A DNA stretch of 6,511 nt, taken from JBOGWY01 sp050694015. Lineage in GTDB: Bacteria; Actinomycetota; CADDZG01; WHSQ01. The notes below the pieces were generated by a model, which saw only the letters and a program-made list of their open reading frames with translations, did not search any database and was not told where the DNA came from. The position numbers were made by a program, and so were the translations under genes. Shown here piece after piece: positions 1 to 6,503 of this stretch; within the stretch, counting starts at the first letter, position 1; every line of letters begins with the position of its first letter. The DNA lies in contig JBOGWY010000186.1 in the NCBI GenBank assembly GCA_050694015.1, forward strand, positions 1 through 6,511. Direction: 5' to 3'.

Positions 1-471
1 ACCTTCGGGTGCATGTTCGCCCCCGACCAGGACGCGGTGGCGAGCGAACTCCTGCGCGTTACGAAGCCGGGCGGCAAGATCGGCATGGCCAACTTCCCCG
101 CCGACAGCCTCGCCGGAGGGTTCTTCCGTTCGGCCGCCCGCTACCAGATCCCACCGCGCGGCGTTAAGCCCGCGACGAACTGGGGCACGAAAGAGTGGCT
201 CGAGACGACCTTCGGTCCGCACGCGTCGAACATCGAGATCGTCCGCAAGGCCGTCATGCTCCGCTACCAGAGCGCGCAGCACTGGCTCGACTTCTTCACG
301 AAGTGGTTCGGCCCGATCGGGACCGTCTACGAGAAGCTGAACGATGCCAAGAAGGAGCGCTTCGGCAACGACCTGAAGCAGCTCGTGATCGACGCCAACA
401 TCTCCGGCGACGACACGATCGTGGCACCCGTCTACTACTCGCAGGTCATCATCACGAAGAGCAACGCATGA
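1..471 (+). CDS. Class I SAM-dependent methyltransferase, C-terminal part (5' end outside window)
   Basis: The reading frame is open from base 1 and runs 156 residues to the TGA at 469-471, so the true start lies upstream; the ATG at 13 falls inside a conserved motif and is not a start. The fragment opens with T-F-G-C-M-F-A-P-D (residues 1-9) followed by E-L-L-R-V-T-K-P-G-G-K-I-G (16-28), the post-motif strand and 'PGG' turn typical of UbiE/Methyltransf_11-like enzymes. The SAM-binding glycine-rich motif I should sit in the missing N-terminal part. The rest (about 35-156) looks like the C-terminal substrate-side region of a common actinobacterial methyltransferase family, ending in a beta strand (Y-Y-S-Q-V-I-I-T). 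The enzyme should be cytoplasmic and transfer a methyl group from S-adenosylmethionine to a small molecule; the substrate cannot be read from the sequence. Its stop overlaps the start of the F420 oxidoreductase, implying co-translation. Family assignment is secure, specificity unknown. Confidence 0.86.
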   Translation, partial: TFGCMFAPDQDAVASELLRVTKPGGKIGMANFPADSLAGGFFRSAARYQIPPRGVKPATNWGTKEWLETTFGPHASNIEIVRKAVMLRYQSAQHWLDFFTKWFGPIGTVYEKLNDAKKERFGNDLKQLVIDANISGDDTIVAPVYYSQVIITKSNA

Positions 472-1628
472 TCAAGATCGGCACCGGCGGGACGCTGGGT
501 CCGCCCGCGAACGCAGTAGCGAGCCGCAGCAAGAAGATCGAGGACGCCGGCTTCGACCTCATCACGTGGCCCGACCACCTGATGGGATGGCTGCCGGAAT
601 CGCTGTGGTCACCGGACATCTCGAAGCTCGCGGCGATGAGCCCGAGCAAGAGCCCGCACGTGTTCCTCGACTCGGTCGCGTGCATCGCGGCCGCGTCGAC
701 GTCGACTGAGAAGGTGCAGCTCGGTACCTGCGTGACCGATCCGATCCGCCGTCACCCGGCCGTGCTCGCTAACGAGTTCCTCACGCTGCACCACATGAGC
801 CAGGGCCGCGCGATCCTCGGCATCGGCGCCGGCGAGGGCGAGAACACGATCCCCTACGGGATGAGCTTCGACTACCAGGTTTCGAAGATGAAAGAGGCCA
901 TCGAGGTCGTGAAGCTGTTGTGGGGCGCCGAGGAGTCGGTGAACTACGAAGGTCGCTTCTTCAACCTGAAGGGAGCCGTGCTCGGCCTCGGCCCCTACGA
1001 GGGCACGTTCCCGCCGATCTGGGTCGGCGCGCACGGCAAGAAGATGTGTCAGATCACCGGTGAGCTCGGCGACGGGTGGATCCCCGTGATGATGCCGATC
1101 GATACCTACAACGAGCGTCTCTCGTGGATCAACGACGCTCGCCGGGCCGCCGGAAGGACTGACGAGCCGTTCGAAGTCGCGGTGCGCGCGTACTGTGTGC
1201 CGCACGAGGACCACGAGACGGCGCACCGTCTGATGAACCACCCGCTCATCAAGGGTCTCGTCCTGTCGCTGCCGGACTGGATGTACAAGCTGTACGGCTC
1301 CGAGCACCCGATGGGCGACGGTTTCCACGGGCTGCGCGAGTACATCCCGTCGGGCATCACCCGTGACGACGCACTCGAGATGATCGATCGCATCCCGTTC
1401 GAGCTCGTGCACGACTACATCGCGCACGGGAGCCCCGACGACATGATCGCCACGATGGAGCCCTACGTGGAGGCCGGTGCCACGAGCATCGTGCTCCACA
1501 ACATGGCGTTCCTCGCCGATCCGGGCATCGCCCGCAAGGCGTTCAAGTTGATCGCCGAGACCGCGCAGGAAGCCCACCGTCACTTCGACGACCGGGTCAT
1601 CAGCCTTGAGGAGGCCTTCGTAGCATGA
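468..1628 (+). CDS. LLM class F420-dependent oxidoreductase, phthiodiolone-ketoreductase-like
   Basis: A 386-residue cytoplasmic (beta/alpha)8 flavin/F420 enzyme of the bacterial-luciferase-like superfamily, expected to use reduced coenzyme F420 to reduce a substrate, plausibly a ketone. The start is ATG 468, where family homology begins (M-I-K-I-G); the frame is open further upstream to 195, but those residues are arginine-rich shadow of the methyltransferase. Visible motifs: T-W-P-D-H-L at 33-38, G-T-C-V-T-D-P-I-R-R-H-P at 86-97, G-R-A-I-L-G-I-G-A-G-E at 113-123, P-P-I-W-V-G-A-H-G at 182-190 and E-H-P-M-G-D at 279-284. From memory this pattern and the length resemble mycobacterial phthiodiolone/phenolphthiodiolone ketoreductase (about 381 residues) more than nitroreductase- or glucose-6-phosphate-dehydrogenase-type LLM proteins; that is recognition, not a search result. 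It overlaps both neighbours by 4 bases. Only a weak purine run (gaagag, 456-461) precedes the start, so it probably depends on coupling. Superfamily is very likely; exact substrate is unknown. Confidence 0.93.
   Translation: MIKIGTGGTLGPPANAVASRSKKIEDAGFDLITWPDHLMGWLPESLWSPDISKLAAMSPSKSPHVFLDSVACIAAASTSTEKVQLGTCVTDPIRRHPAVLANEFLTLHHMSQGRAILGIGAGEGENTIPYGMSFDYQVSKMKEAIEVVKLLWGAEESVNYEGRFFNLKGAVLGLGPYEGTFPPIWVGAHGKKMCQITGELGDGWIPVMMPIDTYNERLSWINDARRAAGRTDEPFEVAVRAYCVPHEDHETAHRLMNHPLIKGLVLSLPDWMYKLYGSEHPMGDGFHGLREYIPSGITRDDALEMIDRIPFELVHDYIAHGSPDDMIATMEPYVEAGATSIVLHNMAFLADPGIARKAFKLIAETAQEAHRHFDDRVISLEEAFVA
1608..1614 (+). promoter_or_regulatory. Ribosome binding site of the secreted dehydrogenase
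   Basis: GAGGAGG lies inside the last codons of the oxidoreductase gene, 10 bases before ATG 1625. It is a good Shine-Dalgarno match at a slightly long spacing and supports 1625 as the true start, in addition to the signal peptide that begins there. Confidence 0.6.
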
Positions 1629-4384
1629 AGAAGCTCGCCGTCGCGCTGACGCTCGTCGCGTCCCTACTGCCCGCAATCGCGAGCATGCCCGGCGCACAAG
1701 CTGCACCCGCCGGGTTTCAGATCTCGACGGTGATCACCGGCCTCAACATCCCGACCGGCGCGGCGTTCGCGAATGACGGACGCGTCTTCATCGCCGAGAA
1801 GCACGGCCTGATCAAGGTCTACGACAACATCAACGACACGACGCCCACGATCTTCGCCGACCTGTCGACGAACGTGTACAGCTTCTCCGATCGCGGGCTC
1901 CTCGGGATCGAGCTACACCCCGATTTCCCCTCGACCCCTTACGTCTACGCGCTGTATACCTACGACGCGGTGATCGGCGGGACCGCACCGCGCTGGGGAA
2001 CGCCGGGCGTCCTCTCAGATCCCTGTCCCACGCCTCCGGGACCCATGACCGATGGTTGCGTCGCGAGCGCCCGTCTCTCGCGTCTCACCGCCGTCGGCGA
2101 TCAGATGAGCGAAGAAACGGTCCTAATCGAGGACTGGTGCGGCCAGTCCCCGAGCCACACGATCGGGACGGTCACGTTCGGCCCCGACGGTGCGCTATAC
2201 GTCGGGGGAGGAGACGGAGCAAAGCCGACCGACTGGGGTCAATTCGGGAACCCCCTCAACCCTTGTGGAGACCCACCTGGCGGCGTCGGCGCCGTCCTTA
2301 CCCCTCCGACCGCCGAAGGCGGTTCGTTCCGTGCCCAGGACCTCCGTACATCAGGTGATCCCGTGGGTCTCGACGGGACGATCATCCGCGTCGATCCGAT
2401 CACCGGCGAGGGCATGCCGGACAACCCATTCGCGTCCAGCCCGGATCCGAACGAACGCCGCATCATCGCCTACGGCATGCGGAACCCGTATCGGTTCACG
2501 TTCCGGCCCGGGACGCACGAGATCTACGTCGGCGACGTCGGCGAGAACCGCGTCGAGGAGATCGACCGCGTGATGAACGCCCGCGACTCCTTCGTCGAGA
2601 ACTTCGGATGGCCGTGCTACGAGGGATCTCCGCGCCACGGCCCATTCGATCACCGCGACTTCAATATCTGCGAGCAGATGTATGGGCAGCCGATCGCAAC
2701 GGCTCCGTTCTTCGAGTACGGCCACGCCCTGTCGGTCTATCCCGGCGACCCGTGCCCCACCGGAGGTGGCGTGTTGAGTGCGATCGGGTTCTACCGGAAC
2801 GGCGAGTACCCCGATACGTACAACGGTGCGCTCTTCTTCGGCGACTACGCACGCGGCTGCATCTGGGTCATGTTCCAGGACCGCAACGGACGCGTCGATA
2901 CCAGCACCACGACGGTGTTCGAGAACCAGAACGTCGGCGCGCCGGTCGACTTCGAGATCGGGCCCAACGGCGACATCTTCTTCGTCGACGTCTGGGGCCG
3001 ACTCCGCCGCATCCAGTACTTCTCGAGCAACCAACCGCCCACGGCGGACATCGTCGCCGACGTGACGTCGGGACCGGCGCCGCTGACGGTCAACTTCGAC
3101 GGCTCCGGTTCGACCGATCCGGAGAACGGCGCCCTGACCTACGAGTGGGACCTCGACGGCGACACCGAGTTCGACGACGCCACCGACGCGCTCGCTTCCC
3201 ACACCTACACCGGTGGGGAGGTCACCGCCTCGCTGCGCGTAACCGATCCCGAAGGATCGCGCCATACCACCGCGGTCACCATCAGTGCGGGCAACAACGC
3301 TCCCGTGCCGACGATCGCCGCTCCGGCGACGGGGTTCCAGTGGCGTGTCGGCGAGCAGATCATCTTCTCGGGTGGTGCCACCGACGCGGAGGACGGGACC
3401 CTTCCCGCCCAGGCGCTGGACTGGCAGGTCATCCTGCAGCACTGCCCGGACGAGGTCTGTCACGAGCATCCATTACAGGATTTCGCCGGCGTCGCTAGCG
3501 GGTCGCTGGCGGCTGCCGATCACGAGTACCCGAGCCATCTCGAGATAAGGCTGACGGCGACCGACTCCGTCGGCCTGTCTTCCACAACCAGCATCGACGT
3601 CTTCCCCGAAACCGTGGACATAACGCTGGACACGGTGCCCCAGGGTCTGCATCTCGAAGCCGGTGCTTTCGGTGGCGCCAGTCCGTTCAGCCAAACCGCG
3701 ATCGTCGGGTCGTCGGTCGCGCTTGCGGCTCCGGAACTCCAGACCTTGAACGGGGATCCGTACCAGTTCGAGTCGTGGTCCGACGGCGGCGAGATGAACC
3801 ACCAGATCGTCGTCGGGAGCGCACCGGCGACCTACACGGCGACGTACGGCATCGCAGAACTGATCGGCGTATCGATCGGAGCACGCGGCTTCGAACCGAA
3901 GAATGTGACCGGTCCCTTCCCGCGCATCGTCCGGTGGACCAACGACCACACCGCTCCTCACAGCGTCGTCGACACGACGCAGCTCAATCTGTACGACTCG
4001 GGTTCGCTGGCACCCGGCGCTCGCTTCTCGTACGAGTTCTACGCGGCCGGTCGTTATACGTACAGGTCCACGCTTGATCCCACCACCAGTCCCTACACGG
4101 GATCGGTGAGCATCCCGATGGCCGCCGACAGGACGACAGGAGCGGTCGGTACGCCGTTCGAGCTCTCGTGGGCGTCGATCGATGCTCCCGCGGGATTCGT
4201 CTACGACGTCCAGATCATGCAGCCGGGTTCCTCGTTCCTGATATGGCGGCGCGGCGAGACGCTGCGCGGCGCGACGTTCGTCCCGAACGTGGCCGGCACG
4301 TATCGCTTCCACGCCCGCCTCCGTCAAGACGGCGGCCGCGCGACGACGTTCTCGGTGCCGCTCGAACTCACGGTCACGCCATGA
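1625..4384 (+). CDS. Exported PQQ-dependent sugar dehydrogenase-family protein with PKD, Ig-like and degenerate cupredoxin domains
   Basis: A 919-residue protein. Residues 1-26 form a Sec-type signal peptide (K-K, hydrophobic core, A-Q-A before A27-P28), so it acts outside the membrane; no lipobox, transmembrane anchor or LPXTG is visible. Residues about 30-465 are the glucose/sorbosone dehydrogenase (GSDH) beta-propeller: G-L-L-G-I-E-L-H-P-D-F near the start, putative catalytic His178 ahead of F-G-P-D-G (185-189) and G-D (196-197), PQQ-contact-like R286-N287-P288, G-D-V-G-E-N (303-308) and N-F-G-W-P-C-Y-E-G (326-334). Relatives oxidise sugars or other alcohols with PQQ and calcium. A PKD domain follows (about 470-556), then an Ig-like region with a Cys/His strip (558-665), a module with S-W-S-D-G-G at 717-722, a cupredoxin-like fold (743-832) and an FN3-like end (833-919). 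The cupredoxin keeps His779 but has Ser815 and Asp818 where Cys and His ligands are expected. Start chosen by signal peptide and RBS. It overlaps both neighbours by 4 bases. Substrate unknown; several family members lack demonstrated dehydrogenase activity. Confidence 0.92.
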   Translation: MKKLAVALTLVASLLPAIASMPGAQAAPAGFQISTVITGLNIPTGAAFANDGRVFIAEKHGLIKVYDNINDTTPTIFADLSTNVYSFSDRGLLGIELHPDFPSTPYVYALYTYDAVIGGTAPRWGTPGVLSDPCPTPPGPMTDGCVASARLSRLTAVGDQMSEETVLIEDWCGQSPSHTIGTVTFGPDGALYVGGGDGAKPTDWGQFGNPLNPCGDPPGGVGAVLTPPTAEGGSFRAQDLRTSGDPVGLDGTIIRVDPITGEGMPDNPFASSPDPNERRIIAYGMRNPYRFTFRPGTHEIYVGDVGENRVEEIDRVMNARDSFVENFGWPCYEGSPRHGPFDHRDFNICEQMYGQPIATAPFFEYGHALSVYPGDPCPTGGGVLSAIGFYRNGEYPDTYNGALFFGDYARGCIWVMFQDRNGRVDTSTTTVFENQNVGAPVDFEIGPNGDIFFVDVWGRLRRIQYFSSNQPPTADIVADVTSGPAPLTVNFDGSGSTDPENGALTYEWDLDGDTEFDDATDALASHTYTGGEVTASLRVTDPEGSRHTTAVTISAGNNAPVPTIAAPATGFQWRVGEQIIFSGGATDAEDGTLPAQALDWQVILQHCPDEVCHEHPLQDFAGVASGSLAAADHEYPSHLEIRLTATDSVGLSSTTSIDVFPETVDITLDTVPQGLHLEAGAFGGASPFSQTAIVGSSVALAAPELQTLNGDPYQFESWSDGGEMNHQIVVGSAPATYTATYGIAELIGVSIGARGFEPKNVTGPFPRIVRWTNDHTAPHSVVDTTQLNLYDSGSLAPGARFSYEFYAAGRYTYRSTLDPTTSPYTGSVSIPMAADRTTGAVGTPFELSWASIDAPAGFVYDVQIMQPGSSFLIWRRGETLRGATFVPNVAGTYRFHARLRQDGGRATTFSVPLELTVTP

Positions 4385-6225
4385 CGGAGGCGATCACTCC
4401 GCTCCCTCACGGCACCGAGGCGAAGCTCGATAAGGAGGCGTACGGCAACTACAAGATCGCGATGCGCTTCGGCGAGGCGATCTCGGGATGGGACGACCCC
4501 AAGTTCGTTGCCGCTCCGGACGCGACCCACATGCGCGGCGACGATTACGTCGTCGGCGTGTCCTACCGAGGCCTTACCCGCGCGTATCCGCTCTGGATCG
4601 TCGACCACTACCACGTCGTCAACGACATCTACGAGGGCGAACGCGTGATGTTCGTCAGTTGCGAGCGGTGTCAGTCGGGCGCGGCCTTCGTCGCCGCGGT
4701 CGAGGGCAACCCGGGTCGCGAGCCGTTGTTCCGCTCGGTCGGATTCGTGAACGCGACGCTCCTGCTGAAGGACCTGCGGAGCGGCAGTCACTGGATCCAC
4801 TACTCCGGCGCCGGGCTCGACCGCAAAGCGGCCGGCGTGCGCCTGCCGTGGATCCCGGCCTTCCACATGGAATGGGCCGACTGGGTCGCGCTCCATCCCG
4901 AGACCGAGGTCATGGTCGCGCCCGAGGACCCGATCCACCCCGACGCCCGGCACGGACACGGCCGCGAGGAGTTCTTCGGCCGCCCCGGCATGGAGCCCGG
5001 GTTCATCTCGACCATCGTCGGGCCCGTCGACGACACCTATCCCGAGAACGAGATGGTGCTCGGACTCGCCGCTGGGGAGGGCGGGGACTATGTGGGCTGG
5101 TCGGCGTTCCCGATCCGTGAGGTGCACCGGCACGGCGGCGTCGCCTATGAAGGCGACACCGTCATCTTCGCCGGTCCCAAGCCCGACGGCATCACGATGT
5201 CGGCGTTCCAGAGCGACGGGCTGACGTTCAGTCGCAACGGCAAGGCGTTCCACGACGAGGAGACCGGCAGCACGTGGACCATCGAGGGCATCGCGATCGA
5301 CGGCTCCCGCAGGGGCGATCACCTGACCCCGGTGCCCTGGTTCTACGTGCGCTGGCACGCGTGGATCTACTTCCACCGCGACACGAAGCTGTTCGTCTCC
5401 GACAAGCCGCGCCGGCGCTACACCGCGGGCCGGGAGGACACCTGGGCGCGCTTCGAGCCGCTGCTCAACCGACTGGCGGAATCCGGCCGTGAGATCGCCA
5501 TCGGCGAGCCGCCGGTCAGTCAGCGGAGGCCGCGCGAGAGCGTCACCAGCATCACCGCCTACATCGACGGTGACAAGGTCCACCTCCACGAGTTCGCAAG
5601 CGAGGCCGCCGCGAAGGACTACGACGCGTTCAGCGGAACGACCTCGGGGTACCCATTGCGCCCCCGGGCGATCGACGCAAGGACGCGCCGCGTGGGCCGC
5701 ATCGTCTTCGAGTCGGATCCCGAAGCGCACGAGCGCTACCTCGATCCGGCGAGCATCATCCCGCTGCCCCCGTCGGTCGTGCCGTGGGCGAAGGTTCTCA
5801 CCGCGGAGCTGCCGGCCGAGACCGGCACGGCGGCCTCGCACGAGGCCCCGGGCTTCGTCGAGGTCGTAAGAGCGCTGCGTCTCTCGGGCTTCGAGATCAT
5901 CGACATCGGTTTCGTGACCGCGTCGCAGCTACGCGTGGGGTGCGAGAACGCGATCGCGCTCACCATCGACGCGGAACGTTTCTTGCTCTATCGCTTCGTC
6001 GACGACGACGCTGCGGGTGCATATGCAGACGAGGCGGCTCACGCGCTAGCGATCGGTCCGTTCGTCCTGCGCTCGACGCCCGAAACGATGTACCTCCACC
6101 AGGGGGCGGAGATCATCTACGCCGGTGACGAGCACGTCCTGTGGTCACCACTCTTCGACAACCCCAAGTTCACCAAGACGCTTCAACGGCTCGCAGACGA
6201 GATAAGGGAAAGGAGAACGAAGTGA
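4381..6225 (+). CDS. DUF3179 domain-containing protein with duplicated C-terminal module
   Basis: A 614-residue protein without a signal peptide or membrane segment. The start is ATG 4381, which overlaps the preceding stop; the frame is open back to 4168, but that part is shadow of the dehydrogenase. Residues about 45-180 match DUF3179: A-Y-P-L (62-65 region), H78-V-V-N-D82, C94-E-R-C97, G-S-H-W at 135-138 and W-A-D-W-V-A-L-H-P-E-T at 165-175. A second DUF3179-like half lies at about 235-340, with T-G-S-T-W at 295-299, G-D-H-L-T-P-V-P at 312-319 and W-H-A-W at 325-328. The tail holds two small alpha/beta modules, about 388-470 and 497-600, sharing an I-D-(G/A)-(D/E) strand, a following Phe, an A-A-x-x-Y helix and a Pro-Leu/Asn-Pro end. 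DUF3179 has no established biochemical function that I can name; the CxxC and conserved His could bind metal or be redox active, which is speculation. No Shine-Dalgarno is visible before the start, so translation probably depends on coupling to the dehydrogenase gene. Confidence 0.9.
   Translation: MTEAITPLPHGTEAKLDKEAYGNYKIAMRFGEAISGWDDPKFVAAPDATHMRGDDYVVGVSYRGLTRAYPLWIVDHYHVVNDIYEGERVMFVSCERCQSGAAFVAAVEGNPGREPLFRSVGFVNATLLLKDLRSGSHWIHYSGAGLDRKAAGVRLPWIPAFHMEWADWVALHPETEVMVAPEDPIHPDARHGHGREEFFGRPGMEPGFISTIVGPVDDTYPENEMVLGLAAGEGGDYVGWSAFPIREVHRHGGVAYEGDTVIFAGPKPDGITMSAFQSDGLTFSRNGKAFHDEETGSTWTIEGIAIDGSRRGDHLTPVPWFYVRWHAWIYFHRDTKLFVSDKPRRRYTAGREDTWARFEPLLNRLAESGREIAIGEPPVSQRRPRESVTSITAYIDGDKVHLHEFASEAAAKDYDAFSGTTSGYPLRPRAIDARTRRVGRIVFESDPEAHERYLDPASIIPLPPSVVPWAKVLTAELPAETGTAASHEAPGFVEVVRALRLSGFEIIDIGFVTASQLRVGCENAIALTIDAERFLLYRFVDDDAAGAYADEAAHALAIGPFVLRSTPETMYLHQGAEIIYAGDEHVLWSPLFDNPKFTKTLQRLADEIRERRTK
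6211..6215 (+). promoter_or_regulatory. Strong ribosome binding site that fixes the GTG start of the carrier protein
   Basis: AGGAG inside a purine-rich stretch (AAAGGAGAA, 6209-6217) lies 6 bases before GTG 6222. It is the best Shine-Dalgarno in the window and decides for GTG 6222 over the ATG at 6141, which would place an arginine/glutamine-rich shadow peptide ahead of the carrier domain. The strong site suggests the carrier protein is made at higher level than its neighbours. Confidence 0.75.
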
Positions 6226-6503
6226 CGAGGGAAGAGATCGAGAAGGACATCCGTAACTTCATCATCGAGGAAGTGCTGGAGGAGAGCGACAGCCAGGACC
6301 TGCCAGAGGACATCCCACTTCTGTCCGGCGTGCTCGACAGCTTCGGGCTGATGTCTCTGCTGAGCTTCCTCGAGGACCGTTACGACCTCGTGATCAACAA
6401 CAACCAGGTCGTGGCACAGAACTTCGAGTCGATCCGCGCCCTGACGGTCTTCATCTCCTCAAAGCTCGAGGAGAAGGAAGCCGGCGTTGCAGCAACTGCT
6501 TAG
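6222..6503 (+). CDS. Stand-alone acyl carrier protein (phosphopantetheine-binding)
   Basis: A 93-residue acidic protein starting at GTG 6222 and ending at TAG 6501-6503. It has the size and four-helix pattern of an acyl carrier protein: helix I at about 3-21, an acidic loop, then G36-V-L-D-S40-F-G-L-M at the head of helix II. Ser40 (codon 6339-6341) is the expected site for the 4'-phosphopantetheine arm. Helix II continues as S-L-L-S-F-L-E-D-R-Y, and N-F-E-S-I-R-A-L later matches helices III-IV. The short tail E-K-E-A-G-V-A-A-T-A is probably disordered. The D-S-F-G-L motif and the N-F-x-S-I segment look more like discrete carrier proteins paired with AMP-forming ligases than like housekeeping fatty-acid AcpP, which normally has D-S-L-D; that comparison is from memory. 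The GTG overlaps the preceding TGA, so it belongs to the same operon. Its loading enzyme would be expected downstream, outside the window. Carrier-protein identity is secure; cargo is unknown. Confidence 0.92.
   Translation: MTREEIEKDIRNFIIEEVLEESDSQDLPEDIPLLSGVLDSFGLMSLLSFLEDRYDLVINNNQVVAQNFESIRALTVFISSKLEEKEAGVAATA

Larger units (their letters stand above)
1..6503 (+). other. Single translationally coupled operon
   Basis: All five genes point the same way and every junction is a 4-base stop/start overlap: ATGA at 468-471, ATGA at 1625-1628, ATGA at 4381-4384 and GTGA at 6222-6225. No stretch longer than the 8 bases at the right edge lacks a gene, so there is no room for an internal terminator outside coding sequence. 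The transcript must begin upstream of base 1, and nothing shows that it ends within the window. Confidence 0.88.

Noticed and set aside
195..467. N-terminal extension of the F420 oxidoreductase to an ATG at 195
   Set aside because: The extra 91 residues are Arg/His-rich frame-shadow of the methyltransferase; LLM homology begins exactly at ATG 468, which also forms the 4-base overlap.
2351..3469. 372-residue minus-strand open frame opposite the dehydrogenase gene
   Set aside because: Same low-complexity antisense composition and no domain; it lies wholly inside a well-supported gene. The minus-strand frames at 609-1706 and 3473-4327 were rejected for the same reason.
3851..4120. Functional blue-copper electron-transfer domain
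   Set aside because: The Cys and second His of the copper loop are Ser815 and Asp818, so a type 1 copper site cannot be supported.
4168..4380. N-terminal extension of the DUF3179 protein to an ATG at 4168
   Set aside because: The extra 71 residues are arginine-rich shadow of the FN3-like end of the dehydrogenase; ATG 4381 gives the same overlap seen at the other junctions.
4324..5841. 505-residue open frame on the minus strand opposite the DUF3179 gene
   Set aside because: Composition is Arg/Val/Asp/Gly-rich without any recognisable motif, as expected for the complement of a high-GC gene with G/C-rich third positions. The plus-strand frame has clear family motifs.
6141..6221. ATG start at 6141 for the carrier protein
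   Set aside because: It would overlap the DUF3179 gene by 85 bases and add a non-ACP peptide; GTG 6222 has a strong Shine-Dalgarno and a 4-base overlap.
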